A DNA stretch of 64,000 nt from Eggerthella sp. GTDB taxonomy: Bacteria > Actinomycetota > Coriobacteriia > Coriobacteriales > Eggerthellaceae. Below the pieces are notes generated by a model. It searched no databases and had not been told where the DNA came from. It worked only from the letters and a program-made list of their open reading frames with translations. Shown here piece after piece: positions 44,583-53,590 of this stretch (positions within the stretch are counted from its first letter, which is position 1; each line of letters opens with the position of its first letter). Position numbers and translations under genes: made by a program. The stretch spans positions 89,480-153,479 of the forward strand of contig JAUNWY010000001.1 of NCBI GenBank assembly GCA_030540085.1, written 5' to 3'.

Positions 44583-45830
44583 ATGATCACCGCCACATGC
44601 GACGAAACGTCGAATCGTCCCTTGGTCATCATCACGTACGCCTCTGTTGGCTCGGGTCATCGCAGCGCTGCGCAGGCAACTGCCCAGGCTCTTGAAGATC
44701 TTTGCGGCAAGCACCCCGCCCTGCCGAAAAACACCGAAATCGCTGTGTTGGACATCCTTGACTACGGCTACATAAAATTCGATGGCGACAAAACCGCCAA
44801 TGTCACCGTTTCTTTCAACTGGCTCTACGACATCACCTGGCATCGCACCTTTACGGGGCGCCTGCTGTGGGGCGGCGGTTCGGCGTGGTCGCCATTCATG
44901 TTCGCGCCCTTCACCAAAATAGTCCGAAAGCGCAAGCCCATCGCCATCCTGGCAACACATATCGTTGCTGCCAACGCATCGGTTGCCGCAAAAATGGTTA
45001 CCGGGCAAACCTTCCCCGTAACCTGCATCCCTACCGACTACGGCGCGGAAGGCCTATGGCCGCACCTTGACTGCGACCTGTTCTGCGCCGCCGATGAAAC
45101 CATGGTGAAGGAACTCGCGCCGCGCAAGGTGCCCGAAAGCCATATCAAGGTCACGGGCATTCCGGTGCGAAAGGGCTTCACCGACCCCATCGATCGAGCC
45201 GAAGTGCTGAAGCAGTTCGGCCTTCCGCAAGACAAAATGATCGTCATGGTAATGGCAGGTGCTCGTCACTCGCAGCCTTATATCCCATTTCGCGAAATCG
45301 TGAACAAGGTTGTTCCGCTTCTTTCCGAATTCCCCAACATGCACTTCGCTTTCCTGGCTGGCGCCGACGAAGAGTACGCCAATGGGCTGAAAGGGTTTTT
45401 CGATGAACGGAACATCGCAAATGTTTCCGTCTACAACTACATCGAGCGCATTCCGCAGCTGATGGAAGCGAGCGACATGATCGTGGCAAAATCGGGCGGT
45501 TTGGCAACTACCGAGTGCCTGTGCGCACGCTTGCCCTTGGTTTTGGTGGGCAAGTCGTACGGCCAGGAGCGCGCCAACACCTATACGGTCACTAAAGCTG
45601 GCGCTGCCGTTACCGCCGAAACCGCAGAAGAGCTGGTTGAGCGCCTGCAGCAGATCCATGAAAACCCCGCCCAGCTTCAAACCATGCTCAGCGGAGGCGA
45701 ATCGCTGCGCCGCCCGAACGCCGCGCACGATGCCGCCGTGGCTACGCTCGATTTGGTGGGAACGCTCGGCACGCCCAAGAAGCACCTGCTGAAATTCTAT
45801 TGGGGCAACAAGCCCTATCGCGTGCGATAG
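44583..45830 (+). CDS. GT28/MGDG synthase-like glycosyltransferase
   Basis: A GT-B fold transferase of about 415 residues related to monogalactosyldiacylglycerol synthase, UgtP and MurG. The N-terminal YASVGSGHRSAAQATAQAL is the lipid-acceptor domain signature, and CIPTDYGAEGLWPH follows. The C-terminal nucleotide-sugar domain has MVMAGARHSQPY and VAKSGGLATTECLCARLPLVLVG. It likely glycosylates diacylglycerol at the inner membrane face to make glycolipid or a lipoteichoic acid anchor. AAAGGAGG four bases before ATG 44583 sets the start. Confidence 0.85.
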   Translation: MITATCDETSNRPLVIITYASVGSGHRSAAQATAQALEDLCGKHPALPKNTEIAVLDILDYGYIKFDGDKTANVTVSFNWLYDITWHRTFTGRLLWGGGSAWSPFMFAPFTKIVRKRKPIAILATHIVAANASVAAKMVTGQTFPVTCIPTDYGAEGLWPHLDCDLFCAADETMVKELAPRKVPESHIKVTGIPVRKGFTDPIDRAEVLKQFGLPQDKMIVMVMAGARHSQPYIPFREIVNKVVPLLSEFPNMHFAFLAGADEEYANGLKGFFDERNIANVSVYNYIERIPQLMEASDMIVAKSGGLATTECLCARLPLVLVGKSYGQERANTYTVTKAGAAVTAETAEELVERLQQIHENPAQLQTMLSGGESLRRPNAAHDAAVATLDLVGTLGTPKKHLLKFYWGNKPYRVR

Positions 45831-45952
45831 GATTATTCCGAAGGCTGCGCAGCGGGAATGCTTTTGCGAACCTTGCCGCATTCGCTAGGGCAGCTTCGCC
45901 ATCAAAACGCTGCCACCTCAGCAACAACAATGGCTCACCATGCTTGTTCGAA

Positions 45953-46213
45953 CTATTTCCCAAACAATCCGCCGAACAAGCCCTTCTTCTGAACTTCTTC
46001 GGAAGTTATTTGCTGCACCTCGTAGCCAGTCGCGTCGATCACGCGACGGAGCTCGCCTTCGTCAAGAGGAGCCTCCGATTCGATTACGGTGCGTCCCTTA
46101 CCATGCGAGGAGGACACCTTCTTAACTTTGAAGTTGTTACGCACGGCATCGTTGACGTGCGATTCGCACATGCCGCACATCATGCCATCGATATCAACCA
46201 CAGTTCTGATCAT
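45953..46213 (-). CDS. heavy-metal-associated (HMA) domain protein
   Basis: An 86-residue protein with a single ferredoxin-like HMA domain. The metal loop GMMCGMCESHV gives the CxxC site near residues 13-16, and the C-terminal tail GLFGGLFGK is glycine-rich. Such small proteins carry Cu+ or Zn2+ to P-type ATPases. It stands alone here, convergent with the glycosyltransferase. The heavy-metal ATPase 10 kb away lacks its own HMA domain, so a partnership is possible. AGGGAAAGG precedes the ATG. Confidence 0.85.
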   Translation of the reverse strand: MIRTVVDIDGMMCGMCESHVNDAVRNNFKVKKVSSSHGKGRTVIESEAPLDEGELRRVIDATGYEVQQITSEEVQKKGLFGGLFGK

Positions 46214-46383
46214 CCTGGGCCTTTCCCTGAAAGTTTGCCTTATCTAACAAGCACAGGGTACACCCGGATTGCCCTGCCACGTCAACAATTGCCGCAAACA
46301 ATCACAGGGCATGTTTCAACCCGCCCGGCAAACGTGCAGTCCCATTTCAGCGCAGGTGTTGAGGTGGATTCACAGCCTCACAG

Positions 46384-46411
46384 TTGGGCGGTCCGACCGA
46401 ACGCCGCCCAA
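46384..46411 (-). terminator. hairpin downstream of the ABC exporter
   Basis: TTGGGCGG and CCGCCCAA pair around a 12-base loop, 14 bases past the exporter stop. There is no T-run, so it is a weak or factor-dependent terminator at best. A similar hairpin lies upstream of the gene at about 48315-48341. Confidence 0.5.
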
Positions 46412-46424
46412 CCGAAGCAAAAAG

Positions 46425-48218
46425 CTACTCGGCTTCGCGCTTGCCTGCGAATTGCATACGGTAATAGCGATCGTAGATGCCGCCTTGAGCCCGCAGCTCT
46501 TCATGCGAGCCCACTTCGACCACGCGCCCCTCGTCTACCACAGCGATGAAATCGGCGTTGCGAATGGTGGAAAGGCGATGCGCAATTACCAAGGTGGTGC
46601 GGTTTTCGCTCAACCGCTCGAGCGATGCTTGAACGCGCTCTTCGCTTTCGTTGTCCAGAGCGCTAGTTGCTTCGTCCAACACCAAGATATGAGGATCGCG
46701 CAGGAACACACGCGCAATGGCGATGCGTTGCTTCTGACCACCCGAAAGGCGGGTGCCGCGCTCGCCCACAAGCGTGTCGTAGCCATCTTCCAAGCCAGCA
46801 ATAAACTCGTGGATATTTGCCTGACGCGCGGCCCATTCAACCCGCTCCTGGGAAGCGGACGGATCGCCATACAGAATATTCTCGCGAATGGTGCCCTCGA
46901 ACAGATACACGTCCTGCTGCACGATGCCCACCTGCGCACGAAGCGACTCCAACGTGGCATCGCGCACATCAACACCGTCGATTTTCACGGAACCAGACGA
47001 CACATCATAAAAGCGCGGCAGCAACGAGCACGTGGTTGTCTTTCCGCCGCCCGAAGGACCGACCAACGCCACCGTGGACCCCGCAGGCACCTCAAGGTCC
47101 AAGCCACGCAACACTTCCTTGCCGTCAACATACGAGAAATGAACGTCCGAATAGCTGATGCTCGGAGCGCCCCCTTCGCCAACCACGGCACCAAGATCAA
47201 TGGCATTCGATCTGCTTTCCACCCCTGGACGTTCGGCAAGCGTTTCGACGAAACGGCGAAAGCCCGCATATCCCTTCTGGAACGTTTCGGTGAAGTTGAT
47301 AAGCAGCTCCACGGGAGCAATAAAGATGCCAATGTACAGCGCGTACATAACCATATCGGCAGGATCGAGGATGCCCTGCGCAACGAACAGGCCGCCGCCC
47401 ACAATAGTCGCCGTGTACAACGCGCCCGTGAAGAAGCTCGATGCCATTTGGAATTGGCCCATGAAGCGATACGAAAGCTCCTTCGTTTCAATGAACTCCT
47501 CATTGGCGTGGCCGAACTTGTCGATCTCGATATGCTCGTTGCCAAAACCCTTCACCACGCGAATGCCACCCAGCGAATCCTGCAAACGCGCGTTCAAACC
47601 CGCCATGCGCACGCGATTCTGACGGAAGATTATGCGCTTGCGGTAATTCTGAACAAACGCGTACGTGGCCATGATTGCCGTTACTGCCAGCATCACCAGC
47701 GTAAGCGGGACATTGATGAACATCAGCAGCGTGAATGAGCCAACGATTTTCAAGGTTGCGATAAAGAGGTTCTCGGGACCATGGTGGGCCACTTCCGAAA
47801 TATCGAACAGGTCGGTAACCAGCTTCGACATCATTTCGCCGGTGTTGTTGCGGTCGTAGTACGAAAAGCTCAAACGCTGATACTGCTGGAACAAATCCAT
47901 GCGCATCCGCGCCTCCATGCGTGCGCCCATAATGTGGCCCCAGCAAGAGATGAAGTACTGGCACAAGCTGCGCACCACATACATTGCCACCAGCCCAGCA
48001 GCCACCCACGGCAATACACCCATAATGGCATCGCGAGCATTGACGAAGAAATCGCGCACGAAGAAGTTGAGGATCTGAGGGAATGCCAAGTCAATAGCAG
48101 CAAGCAGCGTTGCACATACCAAGTCGGCAACGAACAAAAACGTGAATGGTTTGTAGTAGCTGACGAATTTTCGCGCCACTTCCTTAAAGGGAACCTCCCG
48201 CTTTTCTGGCTCGCTCAA
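46425..48218 (-). CDS. ABC exporter, fused membrane and ATP-binding domains
   Basis: About 597 residues: six helices (about residues 20-310) followed by an ABC ATPase domain. Walker A GPSGGGKTTT, Q-loop GIVQQDVYLF, signature [14 protein letters not shown], Walker B ILVLDEATSALD and H-loop IAHRLST are all intact. It works as a homodimer, or as a heterodimer with an unlinked partner, exporting lipids, peptides or drugs. The frame is open to 48380. ATG at 48236 has a poor ribosome site, while GGAAAGGAAG directs to TTG at 48218, so I use that; the ATG remains possible. Confidence 0.88.
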   Translation of the reverse strand: MSEPEKREVPFKEVARKFVSYYKPFTFLFVADLVCATLLAAIDLAFPQILNFFVRDFFVNARDAIMGVLPWVAAGLVAMYVVRSLCQYFISCWGHIMGARMEARMRMDLFQQYQRLSFSYYDRNNTGEMMSKLVTDLFDISEVAHHGPENLFIATLKIVGSFTLLMFINVPLTLVMLAVTAIMATYAFVQNYRKRIIFRQNRVRMAGLNARLQDSLGGIRVVKGFGNEHIEIDKFGHANEEFIETKELSYRFMGQFQMASSFFTGALYTATIVGGGLFVAQGILDPADMVMYALYIGIFIAPVELLINFTETFQKGYAGFRRFVETLAERPGVESRSNAIDLGAVVGEGGAPSISYSDVHFSYVDGKEVLRGLDLEVPAGSTVALVGPSGGGKTTTCSLLPRFYDVSSGSVKIDGVDVRDATLESLRAQVGIVQQDVYLFEGTIRENILYGDPSASQERVEWAARQANIHEFIAGLEDGYDTLVGERGTRLSGGQKQRIAIARVFLRDPHILVLDEATSALDNESEERVQASLERLSENRTTLVIAHRLSTIRNADFIAVVDEGRVVEVGSHEELRAQGGIYDRYYRMQFAGKREAE

Positions 48219-48758
48219 AACATGCTTCCTTTCCATTCCCGGCGATAGGCTCAAAATCGCAACAGCCTTACGCCCTGCCCCAGTGCAGGCACCAAGGCGG
48301 ATCCACGACACCACTCGGGCGAACGGACCGAATGCCGCCCGACCGCTACGCCGAAAGAGGAGCCTTGGCACAAGAAGCAAACCAAGCCATGACCAAGTTC
48401 ATGGCTCCAACAGGGGCCCAAGCTAAAGGGCAAAACTCCATAAACGGCACAGCGCCAATTCCCCGACAGGTCTCGCATCGAATAGCGAATTGGGCAAATC
48501 GCGATTCCTTGCTGCACTTTTATCACCGAAGTCTAGCACCCCACCAAAGCGCAAACCGCCGCCACTTCGCCGAATACGAGATTCGAGCACGCTTAGTGCC
48601 ACAATAGATGCTTAAACCAGTAATATGTAAAGCTGTTGGCTTTTTGCCAAGGCATGCTGTCTTGCCCCCGAAAACGCTTGACTTGCATTGCCATCGTTCT
48701 ACAATCCCCCTTAATCCTATCAAACTGATAGGTTTTGCAATGTAGAAAGGACCCCGCG
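48219..48758. other. divergent region between the ABC exporter and the amino acid uptake operon
   Basis: No gene is supported. A hairpin TCGGGCG/CGCCCGA lies at about 48315-48341, resembling the one after the exporter. A good promoter for the uptake operon lies at 48678-48705. Confidence 0.5.
48678..48705 (+). promoter_or_regulatory. promoter of the amino acid ABC operon
   Basis: TTGACT (48678-48683), 16-base spacer, TACAAT (48700-48705). The start codon lies 54 bases beyond. Confidence 0.75.
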
Positions 48759-49418
48759 TTGAACTTCGACGCCATGGCGCAATACCTTCCTCTGTACGAG
48801 GATGCGGCGTGGCTGACGCTGAGCATTGGATGGATCGGCATCGCCGGATCCGTCATCATCGGCCTCATTGTGGCCATGATCGTGCACTTCCGCATCCCTG
48901 TGCTTCGCCAGCTTTGTCGCGTATACATCGAGCTGTTCCGCAACACGCCATTGCTTATTCAGCTGTTCTTCTTCTATTTCGGTCTGCCTCGTATGGGCTT
49001 TTCCATCACCCCAGAAGTGTGCGGCATGGTTGGCCTCGCATTGCACGGTGGCGCCTATATGGCAGAATCGTTCCGTGCTGGCCTGGAAAACGTGGAGCCC
49101 ATCCAGCGCGAAAGCGCTATCAGCTTGGGCCTTTCGAAACTGCAGTCCATGCGCTACGTAGTGCTTCCGCAGGCAGTTTCGCTGAGCTTCCCTTCGTTTG
49201 TGGCCAACGTGATCTTCCTGCTGAAGGAAACCAGCGTGTTTTCCGCAATCAGCCTGATGGACCTCATGTTCGTCACGAAAGACCTGATGGGCCTTTACTA
49301 CAAAACCACCGAATGCCTGGTAATGCTCGTAGCGTTCTACCTCATTATTCTGGTGCCGGTTTCCGTTGCTGGTACGTACATTGAAAGGAGGTTGCGTCAT
49401 GGAAGCTTTGGGGCTTGA
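48759..49418 (+). CDS. polar amino acid ABC transporter permease (first)
   Basis: About 219 residues with five helices, of the HisM/GlnP family. The EAA loop that docks on the ATPase reads GLENVEPIQRESAISLGLSK, followed by LPQAV. RNTPLLIQLFFFYFGLP is the family's helix 2-3 motif. AAAGGA at 48746-48751 is seven bases before TTG at 48759, giving MNFDAMAQYL. It is the first gene of the operon and overlaps the next by 20 bases. Confidence 0.9.
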   Translation: MNFDAMAQYLPLYEDAAWLTLSIGWIGIAGSVIIGLIVAMIVHFRIPVLRQLCRVYIELFRNTPLLIQLFFFYFGLPRMGFSITPEVCGMVGLALHGGAYMAESFRAGLENVEPIQRESAISLGLSKLQSMRYVVLPQAVSLSFPSFVANVIFLLKETSVFSAISLMDLMFVTKDLMGLYYKTTECLVMLVAFYLIILVPVSVAGTYIERRLRHGSFGA

Positions 49419-50073
49419 TGTACTGTTCATGGGCTCAAACGCCGCCCGCCTTCTGCAAGGCCTTTGGGTTGCGGTGCAGATCAGCGCAATCTCTGTCGTG
49501 CTCAGCATCATTCTAGGCATGCTGTTCGGCATCTTCATGACGTGGAAGAACCCCGTTGCCAAGGTTATTTCCCGTTTGTACCTCGAAATCGTGCGCATTA
49601 TGCCGCAGCTGGTGCTGCTCTACATCGTGTTCTTCGGCGCCACGCGCGTTATGGGCTTGAATATTTCGGCGGAGCTTTCCTCCATCATCGTATTCGTGTT
49701 CTGGGGCACCGGCGAAATGGGCGACCTGGTTCGTGGCGCCCTTACCAGCATCCCGAAGCAGCAATACGAAAGCGCCGCAGCGCTGGGCCTGAACAAAGCG
49801 CAGATTTACCGTCAGGTTATTATCCCGCAGGCCATCCGCCGCCTTATCCCTTCCTCCATCAACCTCATTACCCGCATGATCAAAACCACCAGCTTGCTGC
49901 TGATGATCGGCGTTATCGAGATGATGAAGGTTGGCCAACAGATCATCGAGGCAAACCGCATGACCTCCCCCAACGCCGTATTCGGCATTTACGGCACCAT
50001 CATGTTGCTGTACTTCGTAATTTGCTGGCCCATCAGCATGCTGGCAAACCACCTCGAGAAGAAATGGAACTAA
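49399..50073 (+). CDS. polar amino acid ABC transporter permease (second)
   Basis: About 224 residues, HisM/GlnP family, pairing with the preceding permease to form the membrane channel. The EAA loop is GALTSIPKQQYESAAALGLNK followed by IIPQAIRR. RIMPQLVLLYIVFFG replaces the usual RNTPLLVQ motif. AAAGGAGG at 49384-49391 sets ATG 49399 as the start, inside the end of the first permease gene. Confidence 0.9.
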   Translation: MEALGLDVLFMGSNAARLLQGLWVAVQISAISVVLSIILGMLFGIFMTWKNPVAKVISRLYLEIVRIMPQLVLLYIVFFGATRVMGLNISAELSSIIVFVFWGTGEMGDLVRGALTSIPKQQYESAAALGLNKAQIYRQVIIPQAIRRLIPSSINLITRMIKTTSLLLMIGVIEMMKVGQQIIEANRMTSPNAVFGIYGTIMLLYFVICWPISMLANHLEKKWN

Positions 50074-50076
50074 GCA

Positions 50077-50841
50077 ATGAGCGATACCGCCCTGCTCTCC
50101 ATTGAGCATCTTAAGAAAGCCTACGGCGACAACGTGGTGCTTGAAGATATCAGCCTTTCCGTTAAGCGCGGCGAGGTAATTGTGGTTATCGGCCCCTCGG
50201 GATGCGGCAAGTCTACCTTCCTGCGCTGCATCAATGCTCTTGAGCCCATTCAAGGCGGCACCATCAAGGTTGACGGCAAGGAAGTAACCAGCTCCGAGAA
50301 GGACCTCACCGAACTTCGCCAGAAAGTTGGCATGGTGTTCCAGAGCTACGATCTGTTCCCCCATATGACAGTGCTCGACAACATTACGTTGGCGCCCACC
50401 AAGGTGAAGAAGATCCCTAAGGCGCAGGCTGAAGAAGCAGCGCGCGCCCTCCTGAAGCGCGTTGGCCTTACCGACAAGGAAAAGAGCTATCCGCGCGAGC
50501 TTTCTGGCGGTCAGAAGCAGCGCGTTGCCATTGCCCGCGCGTTGGCAATGGAGCCCGAAGTGCTGCTGCTCGACGAAGTTACCGCCGCCCTCGACCCCGA
50601 AATGGTACGCGAGGTACTGGACGTTATCTTGGGCTTGGCGCAGGAGGGTAAAACGATGCTTATCGTTACCCACGAAATGCAGTTCGCCCGTGCCGTTGCC
50701 GACCGGGTTCTGTTCTTCGACGGAGGCGAAATCGTGGAGCAAGATATCCCCGAGCGCTTCTTCGAGCATCCTAAAACCGAACGCGCACAGAAGTTCCTGC
50801 ATACTTTCGAGTTCGACGCCGTCCGTCAGCACGAGGCCTAA
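50077..50841 (+). CDS. polar amino acid ABC transporter ATP-binding protein
   Basis: 254 residues, GlnQ/HisP type, powering amino acid import. Walker [10 protein letters not shown] (about 37-45), Q-loop [15 protein letters not shown], signature [15 protein letters not shown], Walker [15 protein letters not shown] and the H-loop THEMQFA are intact. The GlnQ family Walker B usually reads DEPTSALDPE; the change to [10 protein letters not shown] is conservative. It starts three bases after the second permease. Confidence 0.93.
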   Translation: MSDTALLSIEHLKKAYGDNVVLEDISLSVKRGEVIVVIGPSGCGKSTFLRCINALEPIQGGTIKVDGKEVTSSEKDLTELRQKVGMVFQSYDLFPHMTVLDNITLAPTKVKKIPKAQAEEAARALLKRVGLTDKEKSYPRELSGGQKQRVAIARALAMEPEVLLLDEVTAALDPEMVREVLDVILGLAQEGKTMLIVTHEMQFARAVADRVLFFDGGEIVEQDIPERFFEHPKTERAQKFLHTFEFDAVRQHEA

Positions 50842-51075
50842 CAGGGAACTTCGGCCAGAAGGCTTATACGGCTAGCGCGGCTGGGAATCCGGTGCGGTCG
50901 GGAATCTAGCGCAGCCTTGGTGAAGCCCGTCACAGAGGGGGGGGCAGCGGAGCCGGTTGAGCCGAAGCCGCCGCGGTCGCCGGGTGAGTCCCGTCACAGG
51001 GGGAGGCCAGCGAGGTCGCGTGAAGCCGGCCGCACGACCAGAACGAAGCCCCTTTCAAATTCCATCGCACCTTCA

Positions 51076-51106
51076 GGGCCCCAGCAATGGAGCCCTTTTC
51101 GTTTTC
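51076..51106 (+). terminator. terminator of the permease/ATPase operon
   Basis: GGGCCCC and GGAGCCC pair around AGCAAT, then TTTTCGTTTT. Confidence 0.7.
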
Positions 51107-51231
51107 GCAATACGGCTTTCTCAACGAATTGCAACAAATCGCAACGCCCGCAATACAGCCATACCCCTCCCCCCAGCTCCGCAATAACCAGCCATTCACA
51201 AAAGCAAAATGACTAATTCCCCCAATCCTTA

Positions 51232-51260
51232 TTGACTTTGTAGGATTTAAGCGGTTTACT
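51232..51260 (+). promoter_or_regulatory. candidate promoter of the binding-protein gene
   Basis: TTGACT (51232-51237), 17-base spacer, TTTACT (51255-51260), 56 bases before the ATG. The -10 box matches four of six consensus bases. Confidence 0.55.
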
Positions 51261-51316
51261 TCCATCAATCAAAGAAACCCTCGCACGCCAAAGAGGGCAG
51301 AAGTAAGGAGAAAGAC

Positions 51317-52177
51317 ATGACCCAGACGAAACGCACCTGGAAACTTGTTGCTGTGCTTGTTGCAGCCTTGGCTCTTGCGGGAGCCTTGCTCACGGGCTGC
51401 TCCGGCAACAACAATTCCTCGAGCGCAAACTACCGCACTCTTGACCAGATCAAAGACAGCGGCAAGATCACCATCGGCGTATTCAGCGACAAGAGCCCCT
51501 TCGGCTATGTCGATGAAAACGGCACCTACCAGGGCTACGACATCGAGCTGGCAAACCGTCTTGGCCAGGACCTCGGCGTAGACGTTGAGCTGGTATCCAC
51601 CGAGGCAGCCAACCGCGTTGAGTATCTGCAGACCGGCAAGGTCGACGTTATCCTGGCAAACTTCACCGTCACCCCCGAGCGCGCTGAAGCAGTCGACTTC
51701 GCCGAACCTTACATGAATGTTGCTCTGGGCGTTGTTTCCCACAAGGACAAGGTTGTTACCGACCTTGACCAGATTGGTGACCGCACGGTCATCGTAATCT
51801 CTGGCACCACCGCCGAGACTTACCTCACCGAGCACAACAAGGACCTCAAGCTCGAGAAGTACGACACCTACGCTGCGGCTAAGACCGCATTCGAGAACAA
51901 CCCCGATGCTGTTTGGGCAAACGACAACACCGAGGTTATCGCCTTCGCCAACCAGGCTGGCCCCGAATATGTTGTCGGCATTGAGCAGCTGGGCGACACC
52001 GACACCATCGCTCCTGCTGTTTCCAAGGGCAACGAGAGCCTGCTGAACTGGATCAACGAGGATCTGAAGAGCCTCGGCGCTGAAAACTTCTTCCACGCAG
52101 ACTACGAGAAGACCCTGCTTGACACCTACGGTGCAGCATACGAAGACACCCTGGTCGTTGAGCCTGGCCAGAACTAG
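51317..52177 (+). CDS. amino acid ABC transporter substrate-binding lipoprotein
   Basis: 286 residues. A lipoprotein signal peptide with lipobox LLTGC places the mature N-terminal Cys at about residue 28. The mature part is an SBP family 3 protein: KITIGVFSDKSPFGYVDENG, YDIELANRL, NFTVTPERAEAVDFAEPY and later NDNTEVIAFA. The Arg in TPERAE and Asp in the YDIEL region are the usual ligands for the amino acid alpha groups. It captures a polar amino acid outside the membrane for the permease pair upstream. AAGGAG precedes the ATG. Confidence 0.93.
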   Translation: MTQTKRTWKLVAVLVAALALAGALLTGCSGNNNSSSANYRTLDQIKDSGKITIGVFSDKSPFGYVDENGTYQGYDIELANRLGQDLGVDVELVSTEAANRVEYLQTGKVDVILANFTVTPERAEAVDFAEPYMNVALGVVSHKDKVVTDLDQIGDRTVIVISGTTAETYLTEHNKDLKLEKYDTYAAAKTAFENNPDAVWANDNTEVIAFANQAGPEYVVGIEQLGDTDTIAPAVSKGNESLLNWINEDLKSLGAENFFHADYEKTLLDTYGAAYEDTLVVEPGQN

Positions 52178-52205
52178 TCAGCTCATAGCCAACCAGCAGG
52201 TCGGC

Positions 52206-52357
52206 CGTGCCGCTAGAGCTAGCCTGCTCGCACCGTCAGAGTCAATCGGCCTGCACCGTTAAAGCTGATTGGCTCGTGTCGCTAGAGCTGACTGACTCGC
52301 ACCGTTAAAGCTGATTGGCTCGTGCCGCTAGAGCTAGCTGGCTCGCACCTAACCAGC
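52206..52357 (+). repeat. 23-bp tandem repeat (46-bp higher-order unit) in the 3' UTR of the binding protein gene
   Basis: Units begin exactly at 52206, 52229, 52252, 52275, 52298, 52321 and 52344 (partial). Two types occur: CGTGCCGCTAGAGCTAGCTG and CGCACCGTTAAAGCTGATTG, each ending in GCT or ACT. The repeat lies between the stop codon and the terminator, so it is transcribed with the mRNA. Confidence 0.93.
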
Positions 52358-52358
52358 T

Positions 52359-52390
52359 AAAGGGGGATCCATACGGGTCCCCTTTTTCTT
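52359..52390 (+). terminator. terminator of the binding-protein gene
   Basis: AAAGGGGGATCC, ATAC, GGGTCCCCTTTTT. Confidence 0.9.
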
Positions 52391-52675
52391 ATGCCCTGTC
52401 TCAAGCCGCCGAAGCGGGGGAGGCGGATGCGCGCCACCCAGCAGAAAAGGCGGCTGCTGGGTAACCCGCACTGGACAGGGACGGCACAGGCGACTTCCCC
52501 GCTAGACAAGGATGCCGCAGACCAAGAAGTTCGAGGATTCCGTATCCCAAACGGCACGGGGGGATTGTTCGCCGGGCAAGGACGCTCGACCTCGCGCCAC
52601 CAAAGCAGAGGAAACGGAATTCCCATCCTTCAGGGGAGGGCACCTCGCCACCGAAAGGCAAAGATCGCCAGAGGA

Positions 52676-53171
52676 TGGCAAGATCTGCGTACGATGCATG
52701 ATTTGAGGAGTCTGTGCAGTGGGGACTCCCTGGCAAGATTCGGGGGCCCGTGCAGTGGGGGCCCTGGCAAGATTCGCGCGCCGTGCGTGATTCGAGGGGT
52801 CAGTGCAGCGAAAAGGGGCCCTCCCTGGCAAGATCTTCGCGCTATGCATTCCCGAAAGGCGATTTGCGGCGCTTTTCGGATACATGGCGCGCATATCTTG
52901 CCAAAGCCAGCTCATTTTGGATGCATAGCGGCGATATGTTGCCAGGGAGGGGCGCTTTTCCCGTCCGGGGCCCCTTCGGGGATGCATGAAGCGAGAAAAT
53001 TGCCACGAATGGCCACCCGGGAACGCACCACGGCGAAAACTTGCCACAGCCAGGCGCCTGGGAACGCATTTCGCGAGCATCCCGCCGTCGCCGAACTGCC
53101 GAGAGCGCATCGCGGGCGTACGTTGCCATGGCGCCGGCCTCCGTGGAGCGCACCACGGCGAAATCTTGCCG
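52676..53171 (+). repeat. five-core palindromic element, copy D, expanded
   Basis: The canonical 241-bp part is 52765-53005: forward cores at 52765 and 52826, centre 52826-52903 (78 bp), and reverse cores ending at 52903, 52944 and 53005. Extra forward cores begin at 52676 and 52731. Extra reverse cores end at 53046 (step 41), about 53087 (degenerate), 53128 (82 from 53046) and about 53171 (step 43). Confidence 0.9.
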
Positions 53172-53194
53172 CCGTCGAACGTTGGGGGGGGCAG

Positions 53195-53540
53195 CTCGCA
53201 AGGCGGCTTCGCGAAGCGGCTCGACGCGCAAGGCGGGTTCGCTCGCCGGGATCCGCAAGAGCGGCTCGCAAGGCACGGCCGCTCACCGGGATTCGCGAGG
53301 CAGCTCGACGCGCACAACGGATTCGCGGGGCTAGCTCGCAAGGCGGCTCGACGCGCAAGGCGAATTCGCAAGGCGGCTCGACGCGCAAGGCACGGCTGCA
53401 CGCCATGTTTGCGAGGCGGCTCGACGCGCACGGCAAGTTCGATCGCTGGGATTCGCCTGGCAGCTCACGAGGCTCGACCGCACGCCGGCTTCGCACGGCC
53501 GCACGCCGGGCTCGAAGGGCGGCTCGACGAGCAAAGCCAA
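53195..53540 (+). repeat. GC-rich degenerate repeat
   Basis: The block AAGGCGGCTCGACGCGCAAG or near copies recurs about every 30 bases, best preserved at about 53340 and 53371, with variants such as GAGGCAGCTCGACGCGCA around 53298 and GAGGCGGCTCGACGCGCA around 53413. Confidence 0.8.
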
Positions 53541-53548
53541 CAGGGCAC

Positions 53549-53578
53549 AAAAAAAGCGCCGCTCCGAAGAACGGCGCC
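53549..53578 (-). terminator. terminator of the SDR gene
   Basis: On the minus strand GGCGCCG, a short loop, CGGCGC, then seven T, just beyond the SDR stop codon. Confidence 0.88.
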
Positions 53579-53590
53579 TTCCCCGCAAAA

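Larger units (their letters stand above)
50842..51316. other. gap between the ATPase and the binding-protein gene
   Basis: It contains a 64-bp spaced direct repeat (GGTGARKCCCGTCACAG at 50919 and 50983, with similar following GC-rich DNA), a terminator (51076-51106) and a promoter (51232-51260). The binding protein thus appears to be transcribed separately from the permease genes. Confidence 0.6.
52391..53548. other. gene-free region with copy D of the five-core element and GC-rich repeats
   Basis: More than 1.1 kb between convergent genes. It holds the expanded copy D (52676-53171) and a GC-rich local repeat (53195-53540). A frame open across the whole region on the plus strand has no ribosome site and ends antisense to the SDR gene, so it is not called. 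Confidence 0.6.

Noticed and set aside
46269-47738. A 489-residue plus-strand frame opposite the ABC exporter
   Set aside because: Antisense to intact Walker and signature motifs; no ribosome site.
52676-53171. CRISPR array
   Set aside because: Cores occur in both orientations, the spacers are themselves conserved between loci, and the spacing is not uniform. No cas genes are present.
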